A stretch of DNA of 64,000 bases from Polyodon spathula (taxonomy: Eukaryota; Chordata; Actinopteri; Acipenseriformes; Polyodontidae), in NCBI RefSeq assembly GCF_017654505.1, contig NC_054570.1:1342780-1406779 (forward strand). Reading direction: 5' to 3'. The translations under genes and the position numbers were made by a program. The notes beneath the pieces are model-generated. The model searched no databases. It was given only the letters and a program-made list of their open reading frames with translations, and was not told where the DNA came from. Every line of letters starts with the position of its first letter. Position 1 is the first letter of the stretch. Shown piece after piece: positions 45,300-57,264 of this stretch.

Positions 45300-46480
45300 A
45301 TGGCAATGTCTTACACGACTGGGAAATGCGAAAAGCAACGTTTGATCGCTTTTTCTAATGCGTCCGAGTGCGGATTTACGGTCTGGAATACCGCGTCGCG
45401 TTTTGTGGCTGCGCAGACAGATGTATTTATTTCCAAAGGCACGGTGCCATTAAAACACACAGAGCAGCCAGTCCCAGAATGAAATCGTGCGCCCCGTGTT
45501 TTACTGGCCGGGGCTGCACTGGAGAGGCTCCGCCGCCTGTTCGGGCGTGTTATCCAATGCAATAGCATGATTTATTTCTCACAGATCGTTGTCACCCCGG
45601 ATCGCAGCACTGCAGAGACGCACACAGGCAGATATAGACACGGATCATGGCTCTAGATCCTCAGCGAGCCACGCTTGCTACGACTTGTGCTGCCAAGGGT
45701 GTGATAAAAAGGCCCGTGCTAGGGTTACATGCAAGTGTGTGCTGGTCGTGTTAGATTAATCGATGAGCAATTGTGTGTGTGTGCGTATGGTAATATATCA
45801 TTTCGTTTTTATTTGTGTGTTTGCGTTCTCTCTTCTACCGCCCGCGTTCATATTGTGCCCAATCTGTTTAACAAAAGCGGCAATTATTTGAATTAAGTAT
45901 CAAAGCATCTCCCTGTGTTTAATTTCACCTCGCACTGTATTAAAAAATAAAAAATAAAACAGCCGCTTTTAATTTGGGCCTAATATAATTTTTGAATGTG
46001 TTTTTAATTTCCATACCACGTCTCTTTTTTAAAACGCTGTGTACCGCCCCTCTTCAGGAGAGGTGAAGTCGGGGATAACGCTTCCGCCAGCCTGTTGTTT
46101 GATCTGCTACGTCATATAAATAGAACCTCGGTTTCGCTACTCTACATTATGACGTAACACTAGCCCTGTGTGGGTCAAGAACCCTGTGAAAGAATTCAAA
46201 GCTCTCAGACGTATCTATTCTGTAAGAAAACATTATCGAGTTAATTTCTTGTACAGAAAGTGAAATGTTATTTAAAAAAAAAAAAAAAAAAAAAGGTATG
46301 AATTATATTAAAATGTTATTTCTTTTGTAAAAACAGTAAACCTCGATTTTTTTTTTTATCCCTGTTCCTCTAGCGAAACACTGCGACCCAGTCCGCGAGT
46401 CTTGTCTGTGATTGTTATCAGGCTCTAAGAATGAATGTGAAGCTGGCAGTGTCTCGCTGTGAGCGGTTCTGTTGTTGACA
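45300..46480 (+). other. tomm40 5' intron
   Basis: No coding exon recognised between the CpG-rich block and the ATG exon. Contains a poly-A run (46,273-46,294). Confidence 0.5.
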
Positions 46481-46486
46481 GTAACC

Positions 46487-46527
46487 CCCCCCCCCCCCCC
46501 CCCCCCCCTCTGTGTCCCGTCCCAGCA
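46487..46527 (+). promoter_or_regulatory. poly-C polypyrimidine tract and 3' splice site of the tomm40 ATG exon
   Basis: A run of about 22 C followed by TCTGTGTCCCGTCCCAGCAG directly before the ATG exon. Poly-C favours PCBP binding over U2AF, so this is an unusual acceptor and prone to length variation. Confidence 0.6.
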
Positions 46528-46531
46528 GAGA

Positions 46532-48253
46532 ATGGGTAATGTGTTGGCAGCTGGTTCCCCCAGCCCCGCTGCAGGCTCCCCTGTGGCTGGACCGGGCCTG
46601 GTATCGGTACCCCCGGGCTTCACCATGCCCCAGGTCTCCCCCCTCAGCTCCCCGGCAGAGCCCAGCGCCAGCGAGGGACGGCTGCCAAACCCTGGCCCCT
46701 TCGAGGAGTGCCACCGGAAATGCAAAGGTGAGTTTAATACAGCGACACACTTGAGCTGTTCCTGCACAGCTGAGGGCAAAAACTTACAGCACCACCCTCT
46801 AGAATGAACTCATTTTGGTAGAATAATATCTCTCTGGGTAAGACTTCCATTGCAGAGCAGTGTCGCCTATTCCAGGTTTGACTGGGAGCTCAGTTAGCCC
46901 CAGTGTGTCTAGCTGACAAGCTCAGAAGCGTCTTTGTTTCGCCTTGTTGTTTGCGTTGCCGTCCCTGACCCAGCCGGCTTCTCTCTGTGTCTCTAGAGGT
47001 GTTTCCCACACCGATGGAAGGGGTCAAGCTGATCGTCAACAAAGGGCTCAGCAATAACTTCCAGGTAAGCTGCCCCAGATTTCTGATGAACGAGTCGCTC
47101 GGCAGACGCTGCTGTCCAGAGAGATTTCCGGAGACTGGGGGGGTGGGCTGTGCTTGATCAGCCCCGTTCTTTCTCTCCTCCTCAGGTGAATCACACGGTC
47201 TCGCTCAGCACCCTGGGGGAGTCCAACTACCACTTCGGAGCCACGTACGTGGGCACGAAGCAGCTGAGCCCCACCGAGGTGAGATCAAAGCGCTCTGCAG
47301 CTGGGGTATTACTCCTGGCACCCTGGCCAAGGCACTAGAGTCCAGGCGCTGGGCTGCTTGTCTCTGATCAGTGTGTCTCTGCAGGCTTTTCCAGTGATGG
47401 TTGGAGACATGGACAATAGTGGCAGTTTGAACGCACAGATTATTCACCAGCTAACGAGGAAGCTGCGCTCCAAACTTGCATTCCAGGTCAGTAACATGTT
47501 CTGTACTCAAATAATAAATTCAAGCACAGTGCAGCGCAGCACAGCTCGGCACAGCGCTGTATGTAAGTAAACCCACACAGGGTGGGCGGTATTAGAAAAC
47601 TGTAGGGAAAAAGACAGAAGCAAATTTTGTGGTTTTGAAACTTTAACAGGGAAGTGGAAAGGCAGTTCTCTCACGGTTTTTCTCTCCCTGTTTTTCTGGG
47701 CAGACCCAGCAGTCCAAGTTTGTGAACTGGCAGGTTGATGGCGAGTACAGAGGAGAGGACTTTACTGCTGCGGTGACACTGGGGAACCCTGACATCATCG
47801 TCGGGTCAGGTGAGACAGGAGCGTGCGTGCGTGTGTGTCTCTGTCTCTCTGTGTCTCTCTGTGTGTGTGTCTCTGTCTCTCACTGTGTGTCACTGATCGC
47901 TCGTCTCTCTCTCTCCTCTCAGGTATCCTGGTGGCTCACTACCTCCAGAGCATCACCCCTGCGCTGGCTCTGGGAGGGGAGCTGGTGTATCACCGGCGGC
48001 CCGGGGAGGAGGGCACTGTCATGTCCCTGGCAGGGAGGTATACAGGTGAGGATCACGGCCCCACACTGCTCCCTCTCCTCGCTCTCTATCAGAGCGGTTT
48101 AGCAGGCGCTTTTATCCAGAGACTAGGGGGGGTGAACTCTGCATCGCCAACAACAGCTGCTGCTGCTGCAGAGTCTCTTCCAATAGGACCTCGGTTTGTT
48201 TGACGTCTCATCTGAAGGTCGGAGCACAAGGAGGTGAAGCGACTCGCTCAGGG

Positions 48254-48350
<97 letters not shown>

Positions 48351-49204
48351 TGCAGCGAGTCAGTGGCTGAGCTGGCATTGAGCTGGTAAATTATAATGTA
48401 GCTGTGTGATCTGATCAAGGTTTGGTTTTGCTCCTGCAGTTAAACAATGGAGCCCTGCTTCTTAAATATCAAGCGTTTTCCTGCAGGATAAAGGAAGGTG
48501 TTCAGAGCGTCATCTGCTTTTAATCTTCCACCATGTTGAAGTGTGGTCAGGACTTTGTTTAAAGACTTTGTTTCTTCTTTCCCCTCCTCTCCTCTCTCTC
48601 TCCCCTCCCCTCTCCTCCTCTCCTCTCAGGCAGTAACTGGATTGCTACGCTAACACTAGGACAGGCAGGAGCCCACGCCACATATTACCACAAAGCTAAT
48701 GACCAGGTAAGCAGCACGCAGGGAGGGAAACGAAGCTCCCCTCCTCTCTCTCTCTCTCTGTCCTTTCTCATCTCTCTCTCCTGTCTCAGTTGCAGGTAGG
48801 GGTGGAGTTTGAAGCCAGCACACGAATGCAGGACACCAGCGTTTCTTTTGGCTACCAGCTGGACCTGCCCAAAGCCAACCTGCTCTTCAAAGGTGAGTTT
48901 ACAAAGAAAACAAAAGGGGGGGGGGGGGGGGGGGGGCTAATGCCAGTGACATCACCGCTGACCTGAGCTGAACAAGGCTTGATTCTAATTACAAACACTA
49001 ACGAGATGATCTGCAGAGAGTCTGAGGAGCCCTGTGTAATAGACTCGGGGTGACTGTGTTTCAGGGTCTCTGGACAGTAACTGGATTGTAGGAGCTACCC
49101 TGGAGAAGAAACTGCTCCCTCTGCCTCTCACCCTGGCGCTGGGGGCGCTGCTGAATCACAAGAAGAACAAGTTCCAGTGCGGGTTCGGACTCACCATCGG
49201 ATAA
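46532..49204 (+). CDS. tomm40: TOM40, mitochondrial import channel
   Basis: Nine coding exons, all in phase: 46532-46727, 46997-47064, 47186-47278, 47385-47486, 47704-47809, 47923-48045, 48630-48706, 48790-48892, 49065-49204. The roughly 335-residue protein has an N-terminal Pro/Ser/Ala-rich segment, then the porin-3 beta-barrel ([69 protein letters not shown]), ending [15 protein letters not shown]40 is the pore of the outer-membrane translocase that admits nearly all nuclear-encoded mitochondrial precursors. Next to APOE/APOC1 in mammals, it has the same kind of neighbour here. The acceptor of the ATG exon uses an almost pure poly-C tract. A 35-nt tandem duplication after the last codons repeats the stop region. 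Confidence 0.96.
48094..48375 (-). mobile_element. tRNA-derived SINE, inverted, in tomm40 intron
   Basis: On the minus strand it carries GTGACCCTGAGCGAGTCGCT, the CCTCCTTGTGCTCC core, a CTGCAGCAGCAGCAG segment and a GATAAAAGCGCCTGCTAAAC tail. It contains an expanded (CA)n of about 90 bp. Same family as the copies at 6.2 and 10.9 kb. Confidence 0.75.
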
Positions 49205-50515
49205 ACGCTGGACACAGAGACGGACTCACCATCGGATAAACGCTGGACACAGAGACGGACAGAGAGATGAACTGACGGACAAACCAGACTCTAAGACAGC
49301 AAGAACTACACAGCACGCTCGACACACAGACTCTACAAAAAAAAAAATATATTTTTTATTTTTTAAATCATTCGTTGATTGTACTGTTTAAGTTGGGGGA
49401 GGGAGGGGTGTGAAGGGGGGGGCGTGGTCCGTGTTTTTTTTTTTTTTTTTACATTTTTTTTTTGTTTGTTTATTTTTTCCCCCCCAGTGGTACATACATA
49501 TATATACATATCAAATTATTATTAAAAAAAAAACAAAACATAAAAACACATTTCTGCAAGGGTGATGTTATTGCTGTAGGTATTCTGATATTGTACGCAT
49601 TACAAATTACATATTTATAGTTCTCACTTTGTATCCACCAGGGGCCAGTGTTGCGTGGGAGGAAGTTTAATATTTCAACACACATTTGCTTGAGCTTGAA
49701 CACGTTTTTGTAGTTCTCACCAATCGCCACCAGGTGGGGACAGTGAGACCAAACGCTGCTCTGCTTGACTCGGTCTTTCTAGTTTCAGTAACACTGATGA
49801 AGGCACTAGAGCCCAAACGCTGCTCTGCTTGACTCGGTCTCTTCTAGTTTCAGTCACACACTCACAGTGCAGTTTGTGTTGATGTCTGGCTGGATCGTCA
49901 GGCTAATGCTGGGGCACTGGCTCTCTCCTGAGCAGGGCTGCTGGAGGCTGACTTCACCCACAGGTGTGTGTGTGTGTGTGTGTGTGTGCGTGCGTGCGTG
50001 TTGGTGAATCAGGTCTCTGAGCTGTGCTGTGTCGTGCTGTTACTGGACTCTGCACTGTAAAGCTACTCTGAGCTCCACGCTGGAAGGAGAGGTAAGGAGG
50101 TGTCGTGTTGGAAGGGGAGGGGAAGGGAAGGGAGGGGAGGGGTGGGAAACGGGGGGAAAAAACGGTCAAAACAACGTCATAAACAGCAGCAGCAGCAGAG
50201 GGAGTGAGGCTCAGCTGAGAAACAGCAAGTCTATTGCACCCCCCCCCCCGAAAACAAACTGACCAGAATACAGCGTGGCATTGCATTCCAGAACTGTCAA
50301 CAGTCTTTAAAAAATACACTGAAAAGCAATTCCGTCTGTACTGATGCAGTTCAGAAACTTGTGTCTAATCAAGAAGTAAGCGAGCGTGTGTGTGACTCGT
50401 GCTTGTATTGGATGCAGAGCTCCAGAAACATAGTGTAGAGGGCATCGCTGTGATTGGAGAGCTGCAACGTCGTAATCGAAAAGAACTGTATTACTGACAG
50501 TGCAGTTAGACATAG
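49205..50515. other. region between tomm40 and the apoA-IV palindrome
   Basis: No gene recognised. Holds a 35-nt duplication just after the tomm40 stop (about 49,187-49,256), poly-A/T tracts, an inverted pair of 65-bp repeat units at about 49,750-49,858, and (TG)n at 49,964-49,999. This is where 5' apoc1 exons could lie if the palindrome had inserted into that gene; none was found. Confidence 0.5.
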
Positions 50516-50830
50516 GAGTTACTGAGGAAATACATGTGCGCATCATTTGTATGATCTATGCAAGTACGGAATTGTAGCAGATAAGAGTCAGGGTTAGGGG
50601 TCATGGGAGAACTTAAAAATAAAATTATTTGTCCGAAAATCTGCATTTTGAATTTTTATTTTATTATAATTTAGAGGAATAATTTACAGCATTTTTGGAA
50701 AGAGAGACACAGGATAGGTGTGAGAGAAATGGTACGCCCCACGACGAGCATTCTGCTCCATTGCAGTAGAGCAGAGCAGGAGAATGCTACTGGTGGAGCG
50801 TGCCATTTCTTCTCTCCTTAGAGGGGTGGT

Positions 50831-51968
50831 TTAGTTGAAGTTCTGGCGGAAGGAGTCCCACAGAGAGGAGAGCTGAGCCTGCAGATCCTCTGCGTAGGGG
50901 TTCAGCTTCTGCTGGAGGTCCTCGGCGTAGGGGGTGAGGTTCACCCGCACCTCCTGGGCAGCCTGGCTCATCCTCTCCTGCAGGGTCTGGGTCAGGGGGC
51001 CCATGTTCTGCTGGAACTCCTCCAGACGCTGGTTGATCCTATCTTGGAGATTGGCAGCGTAGGGGCTGAGCTGGGCACGGAGCTCCTCCACGTTCCCCTG
51101 CAGCTTCTCCCTCAGCTCCTCGGTGCTGACGGCCAGGTTCTGGCGCAGGGTCTCCGAGTTCTGGTCCAGGGCCTGGCGCAGCTCGTTGATGTTCTTCTGG
51201 ATCTTGCTGTTGAGCTCGTCGGCGTACGGAGTCAGCTGGCTGTTCAGGGCCTGCAGGTCGCTCAGGAGCTGCTTCTGCAGGACCTCTGCATCCCGACTCA
51301 TCTTGTCCAGGATCTCCTGGGCCACGGGGGTCATCTTACCACGCAGCTCCCCCACGTACAGGGTGGCAGTGCTGGCACTCTCTGAGATTTTGGTGCTGCA
51401 AAGGAGGGGAGGGGAGAGGAGAGGGTTAGCAACTACTGGTGATGTCGAGACAGAGATATGAGAGAGAGGAGATCAAAGGGAGGGAGGGATAAAAGGAGAG
51501 AGAGAGGAGACTGTGGTATTGTGTTGTGTGGACCAGTCCGGTCCGGTCCAGTGTGGTGCTGTGTTGACCGGACCGGTCCGGTCGGTGTGGCACTGTGTGG
51601 ACCGGTCCGGGTTTCTCTCCGGGACTCACTTGAGCTCCTGGCCCAGCTGGGACTGCTTCACCTTCTCCAGAGTGTCCTCAGCGGTCTGGGTCACCTTGGC
51701 AACATATTCCCAGAATGCATCTCTCACCACCTCCAACTGGGACTTTGGCTCATCCTGCCACAGGATATTAGCGTGACAGCCTGGAGAGAGAGCGGGAATG
51801 AGAGAGAGGGGTTACTGAAGGAGGGGGAGAGTGGGGATGTCGAGTGAGGAAGGGAGAGAGAAGAAGATGGAGGGAGAGGACCAGGAGAGATAAAGAAAGA
51901 AAGAAAGCGTGCTGGTTGCTCTACGTACCAGTGAACACGGCGATAGCGAGAACCACAAGGAACTTCAT
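50831..51968 (-). CDS. apoa4: apolipoprotein A-IV, copy 1 (left arm)
   Basis: Coding exons 51929-51968, 51630-51780 and 50831-51395 (stop TAA) give about 251 residues: signal peptide MKFLVVLAIAVFTG-CHA, then NILWQDEPKSQLEVVRDAFW and a chain of amphipathic 11/22-mer helices, many beginning LTPYA, LSPYA or LNPYA, ending WDSFRQNFN. This is the fish apoA-IV layout. It is expected to be secreted and bind phospholipid on chylomicron- and HDL-like particles. It differs from copy 2 at two residues I could see: Gln versus Arg in the LWxDEP motif, and Val versus Met in LYxGEL. A non-coding exon 1 ends near 52,750. Transcription runs away from copy 2. Confidence 0.93.
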
Positions 51969-52749
51969 GACTGGATCTTGATCTCTGTAGAGACACAGGA
52001 AGCAGCATAGATTACTGTAAACTGTGTAACACTGAGGAGTGAACAACACACAGACAAGCACTGGAGACACCCTGCCAATCACACACACAATAATCTGAAC
52101 ACTGGAGACACCCTGCCAATCACACACACAATAATCTGAACACTGGAGACACCCTGCCAATCACACACACAATAATCTGAACACTGGAGACACCCTGCCA
52201 ATCACACACACAATAATCTGAACACTAGGTCAATCTCATTACCACCGCTCTGTGTCACTCCAGCAGGGGATTATAACAGGAAGACTCAGAGGTAGGTCTA
52301 TGTAAAGTTATTTTTATATTTTAAATTAACTCCTGTTTTTCAAATTCTTTACATTTAGAATAACCTTACATCCTTCCAAAAAACATATATTAAAATAAAT
52401 ATATATAGATAAATATATATTTTAAATATATATTTATATCATATATTATATAGTATAGTAAAAATATATATCTATTTTAAAAAAATGGGATCACAATATA
52501 TCACATTATAGGTTATGTGCAAGAAACAATATTTAATATGTCAATATATTCCAAAATAGAATTCTAAATATATTCCAAACATACTATCCCAGATATATAA
52601 AAATCTAGTATTTAACAACAACATCTCATGAAAAAAAAACAAGCAAATAGAACATTTCCAATATATTAGCAAGTAACTATTCTTTCAGCAGTGTTTGTGT
52701 GAAGCCAGATCATCACTGATGAATCTCTTGTAGAAATGCTGTGTCTTAC

Positions 52750-52823
52750 CTTGTGAGTCAGCACGTCTCTGTGAGCAGTGATTGAGTGAGTGGCTTTGCT
52801 GCTGGGAGCTGTGTGTATTTATA
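52750..52823 (-). promoter_or_regulatory. TATA box and non-coding exon 1 of apoA-IV copy 1
   Basis: TATAAA on the minus strand at 52818-52823. Exon 1 then ends at GACTCACAAG/GTAAGACAC near 52,750. The same arrangement is found in the right arm. Confidence 0.8.
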
Positions 52824-53061
52824 GAGCTGCCTCCTTGTAATATCACTGACTAGGTGGCTGCTGGCCGTACTAAAGTCCACCCAGACTGTGTTGCTGTCAC
52901 TGACAGCACTGCTGTAGTCATCCACTGCGATAACGCAGCCAACAGCAGGCTGGAATAAAACACGTGGTTCATGAACAACTTTGAACCCCAAATATGCTAT
53001 TGAGATCTTACAGCGCTGACCCTTCTCAAAGCTTACTGTGTTTGCTTTCTCTGCTGGTCAC

Positions 53062-53485
53062 TATATATTATAAAGACATTTCAGAGGGCTGTGTCTCATC
53101 AATATCAGGATCTAGTGCTGTATATTATAAAGACATTTCAGAGGGCTGGATCTCATCAATATCAGGGTCTAGTGCTGTATATTATAAAGACATTTCAGAG
53201 GGCTGTGTCTCATCAATATCAGGGTCTAGTGCTGTATATTATAAAGACATTTCAGAGGGCTGGATCTCATCAATATCAGGGTCTAGTGCTGTATATTATA
53301 AAGACATTTCAGAGGGCTGTGTCTCATCAATATCAGGGTCTAGTGCTGTATATTATAAAGACATTTCAGAGGGCAGGATCTCATCAATATCAGGGTCTAG
53401 TGCTGTATATTATAAAGACATTTCAGAGGGCTGTGTCTCATCAATATTAGGGTCTAGTGCTGTACATTATAAAGACATTTCGGAT
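53062..53485 (+). repeat. 57-bp minisatellite, left inner array
   Basis: Seven copies of TATATTATAAAGACATTTCA-type units, alternating GGGCTGTGTCTC and GGGCTGGATCTC. Same family as at 23.8-24.2 kb and, inverted, 54.1-54.5 kb. It lies between the two divergent apoA-IV promoters. Confidence 0.95.
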
Positions 53486-54097
53486 TGCTTTTGGTTTCCC
53501 TGCTGGTAAAAGCACAGCACAGTGTAGTAAAGCACAGAGAAGATCATGAACCAGGTAAGAATCACTAGTTATGGTAAATGGTTAATAATGAAACTAGCAG
53601 TGAAACCGGAGCGAGGGATGACCTTGTATCAAATCAATCAATCTCTCTCTCTCCTGAATTATTTTAGTCTAAGTGAAGAATGGAAATGAAGCTCTACAAT
53701 TAAATACAGAACAGCATAGTTGCTGTGTTGTAATAGATTAGATTTTAAAGTGCCATCAGTACCTTCAAGAGCCTTGAACCCTCACAGACTGAAACGTTAA
53801 TTCATGTGATTACAGTGGAGGGATCTTTGGTCTCAAGCAGAACACAATCATTCAGGTTGTTTGCAGACAGCGTCAAAGGTAGGGGCAGAGTACAGTAAAT
53901 ATATTAGCATGTATATATGAAAATGCCAAGGTACTTTGCTTCTTGAAAGAGTTCACAGTTGGTTTTTATTGGGATGCAGTAAATTCCATAATGACTTCAT
54001 TGCAGTTTCATTGCGCACTCCAAATTCCTGTGACACGATAAAAACAAACAAACATGCACACACAAACACGCACACACACAAACAAACACACACAGGA
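53486..54097. other. spacer of the apoA-IV palindrome
   Basis: About 610 bp of apparently single-copy sequence between the two inner minisatellites, with no counterpart in either arm and no gene seen. It forms the centre of the palindrome. Confidence 0.7.
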
Positions 54098-54547
54098 GAT
54101 CCTGATATTGATGAGATCCAGCCCTCTGAAATGTCTTTATAATATACAGCACTAGACCCTGATATTGATGAGATCCAGCCCTCTGAAATGTCTTTATAAT
54201 ATACAGCACTAGACCCTGATATTGATGAGATCCAGCCCTCTGAAATGTCTTTATAATATACAGCACTAGACCCTGATATTGATGAGATCCAGCCCTCTGA
54301 AATGTCTTTATAATATATAGCACTAGACCCTGATATTGATGAGATCCAGCCCTCTGAAATGTCTTTATAATATACAGCACTAGACCCTGATATTGATGAG
54401 ACACAGCCCTTTGAAATGTCTTTATAATATACAGCGCTAGACCCTGATATTGATGAGACACAGCCCTCTGAAATGTCTTTATAATATACAGCACTAGACC
54501 CTGATATTGATGAGACACAGCCCTCTGAAATGTCTTTATAATATATA
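54098..54547 (-). repeat. 57-bp minisatellite, right inner array
   Basis: About eight copies of the 57-bp unit in reverse orientation to the left inner array, with the same two variant units in a different order. Confidence 0.95.
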
Positions 54548-54785
54548 GTGACCAGCAGAGAAAGCAAACACAGTAAGCTTTGAGAAGGGTCAGCGCTGTA
54601 AGATCTCAATAGCATATTTGGGGTTCAAAGTTGTTCATGAACCACATGTTTTATTCCAGCCTGCTGTTGGCTGCGTTATCGCAGTGGATGACTACAGCAG
54701 TGCTGTCAGTGACAGCAACACAGTCTGGGTGGACTTTAGTACGGCCAGCAGCCACCTAGTCAGTGATATTACAAGGAGGCAGCTC

Positions 54786-54859
54786 TATAAATACACACAG
54801 CTCCCAGCAGCAAAGCCACTCACTCAATCACTGCTCACAGAGACGTGCTGACTCACAAG
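54786..54859 (+). promoter_or_regulatory. TATA box and non-coding exon 1 of apoA-IV copy 2
   Basis: TATAAA at 54786-54791; exon 1 ends at GACTCACAAG/GTAAGACAC (54859). Sequence upstream to about 54,550 is almost identical to the other arm, so both copies should be regulated alike. Confidence 0.8.
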
Positions 54860-55209
54860 GTAAGACACAGCATTTCTACAAGAGATTCATCAGTGATGAT
54901 TTGGCTTCACACAAACACTGCTGAAAGAATAGCTACTTGCTAATATATTGGAAATGTTTTATTTGTTTTTTTTTTTTTTCATGAGATGTTGTTGATAAAT
55001 ACTTGCTTTTTATATATCTGGGATAGTATATTTGGAATATATTGACATATTAAAAATAATTTCTTGCCCATAATCTGTAATATATTGTGATATATTGTAA
55101 TCCCATTTTTAAAAAAATATACAAATGTTGATACTATATATATCTATATATATATTATATATATAATATCTAGTCTAAGATATATAGATATTAATATATA
55201 TATATATAT

Positions 55210-55244
<35 letters not shown>

Positions 55245-55324
55245 TAGATATTGAGATAGATAGATATTTGATTATACTGAATATACTGCTATGTTATTTG
55301 AAAGGATGTAAAGTTATTATTCTA

Positions 55325-55540
55325 CAGCATTCTTCAGATTATTGTGTGTGTGATTGGCAGGGTGTCTCCAGTGTTCAGATTATTGTGTGTGTGATTGGCA
55401 GGGTGTCTCCAGTGTTCAGATTATTGTGTGTGTGATTGGCAGGGTGTCTCCAGTGTTCAGATTATTGTGTGTGTGATTGGCAGGGTGTCTCCAGTGTTCA
55501 GATTATTGTGTGTGTGATTGGCAGGGTGTCTCCAGTGCTT
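55325..55540 (+). repeat. 44-bp tandem repeat in apoA-IV intron 1
   Basis: Four to five copies of a TTCAGATTATTGTGTGTGTG / ATTGGCAGGGTGTCTCCAGT unit just before coding exon 2. The left arm has the matching array at about 52,050-52,225 with a similar copy number. Confidence 0.9.
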
Positions 55541-55627
55541 GTCTGTGTGTTGTTCACTCCTCAGTGTTACACAGTTTACAGTAATCTATGCTGCTTCCTG
55601 TGTCTCTACAGAGATCAAGATCCAGTC

Positions 55628-56765
55628 ATGAAGTTCCTTGTGGTTCTCGCTATCGCCGTGTTCACTGGTACGTAGAGCAACCAGCACGCTTTCTTTCTTT
55701 CTTTATCTCTCCTGGTCCTCTCCCTCCATCTTCTTCTCTCTCCCTTCCTCACTCGACATCCCCACTCTCCCCCTCCTTCAGTAACCCCTCTCTCTCATTC
55801 CCGCTCTCTCTCCAGGCTGTCACGCTAATATCCTGTGGCGGGATGAGCCAAAGTCCCAGTTGGAGGTGGTGAGAGATGCATTCTGGGAATATGTTGCCAA
55901 GGTGACCCAGACCGCTGAGGACACTCTGGAGAAGGTGAAGCAGTCCCAGCTGGGCCAGGAGCTCAAGTGAGTCCTGGAGAGAAACCCGGACCGGTCCACA
56001 CAGTGCCACACCGACCGGACCGGTCCGGTCAACACAGCACCACACTGGACCGGACCGGACTGGTCCACACAACACAATACCACAGTCTCCTCTCTCTCTC
56101 CTTTTATCCCTCCCTCCCTTTGATCTCCTCTCTCTCATATCTCTGTCTCGACATCACCAGTAGTTGCTAACCCTCTCCTCTCCCCTCCCCTCCTTTGCAG
56201 CACCAAAATCTCAGAGAGTGCCAGCACTGCCACCCTGTACATGGGGGAGCTGCGTGGTAAGATGACCCCCGTGGCCCAGGAGATCCTGGACAAGATGAGT
56301 CGGGATGCAGAGGTCCTGCAGAAGCAGCTCCTGAGCGACCTGCAGGCCCTGAACAGCCAGCTGACTCCGTACGCCGACGAGCTCAACAGCAAGATCCAGA
56401 AGAACATCAACGAGCTGCGCCAGGCCCTGGACCAGAACTCGGAGACCCTGCGCCAGAACCTGGCCGTCAGCACCGAGGAGCTGAGGGAGAAGCTGCAGGG
56501 GAACGTGGAGGAGCTCCGTGCCCAGCTCAGCCCCTACGCTGCCAATCTCCAAGATAGGATCAACCAGCGTCTGGAGGAGTTCCAGCAGAACATGGGCCCC
56601 CTGACCCAGACCCTGCAGGAGAGGATGAGCCAGGCTGCCCAGGAGGTGCGGGTGAACCTCACCCCCTACGCCGAGGACCTCCAGCAGAAGCTGAACCCCT
56701 ACGCAGAGGATCTGCAGGCTCAGCTCTCCTCTCTGTGGGACTCCTTCCGCCAGAACTTCAACTAA
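55628..56765 (+). CDS. apoa4: apolipoprotein A-IV, copy 2 (right arm)
   Basis: Coding exons 55628-55667, 55816-55966 and 56201-56765 (stop TAA) give about 251 residues. The start is MKFLVVLAIAVFTG, the mature N-terminus carries NILWRDEPKSQLE, and the last exon encodes the amphipathic repeats (e.g. LTPYADELNSKIQ, LSPYAANLQDR, LTPYAEDLQQK). Structure and function are as for copy 1, with Arg in LWRDEP and Met in LYMGEL. The near identity of coding exons and the short introns between them, against diverged first introns, suggests recent duplication or continuing gene conversion. It is transcribed toward the apoc1 exon, about 1.2 kb downstream. Confidence 0.93.
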
Positions 56766-57225
56766 ACCACCCCTCTAAGGAGAGAAGAAATGGCACGCTC
56801 CACCAGTAGCATTCTCCTGCTCTGCTCTACTGCAATGGAGCAGAATGGAGCGTCCATTTCTCTCACAGGGGCATTTAAATTTGATTCATCTTTAAGTGTC
56901 ATAAATTTTAAACCTATCCTGTATACTATATAGAAAAGGGCGCGTCTGCATCTTACCGGGCAGCGTGTCTCAGGTTGTGTGTGCTGTGTGAAGCTCAGGG
57001 CTGTAGTTCACAGGTGCTATTTGTATTGTTCCATTATGTTGTCAGGTCTGTACAAATTCAAATGTTCAGTTAGCAGCGACAGGTGCCTTCTGAGTGTGTT
57101 TTTAACGAAGAGATTGCCTGATGACTTTTACAAACACACTGTAAATTATTCCTCTAACTTAATCAAATAAAAATTCAAAATGCACATTTTCAGACAAATA
57201 AGTGTTTATTTTTAAATTCCCCATG

Positions 57226-57264
57226 ACCCCTAACCCTAACCCTAACCCTGACCCTAACCCTGAC
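57226..57264 (-). repeat. telomere-like repeat
   Basis: CCCTAA units with CCCTGA variants on the plus strand. The left arm has only about two units at the equivalent place (about 50,587-50,602), so the stretch has expanded or contracted since duplication. Confidence 0.85.

Larger units (their letters stand above)
50520..53500 (-). repeat. left arm of large inverted duplication
   Basis: Pairs with 54,060-57,310 in reverse orientation. Gene, promoter and exon 1 are almost identical between arms. The AT-rich first intron (about 52,300-52,690) and outer 3' flank are clearly diverged. The arms are about 3 kb each with about 0.6 kb of unique spacer. Confidence 0.9.

Noticed and set aside
51044..51461. 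Antisense frames across apoA-IV exons (both copies)
   Set aside because: Shadows of the GC-rich amphipathic-repeat exon; no independent splice or family support.
52994..53509. 171-codon repeat protein frame ([12 protein letters not shown] repeats), also at 53.95-54.6 and 23.75-24.2 kb
   Set aside because: The 57-bp minisatellite is a multiple of three without stops; no start context, splice sites or non-repeat domain supports coding.
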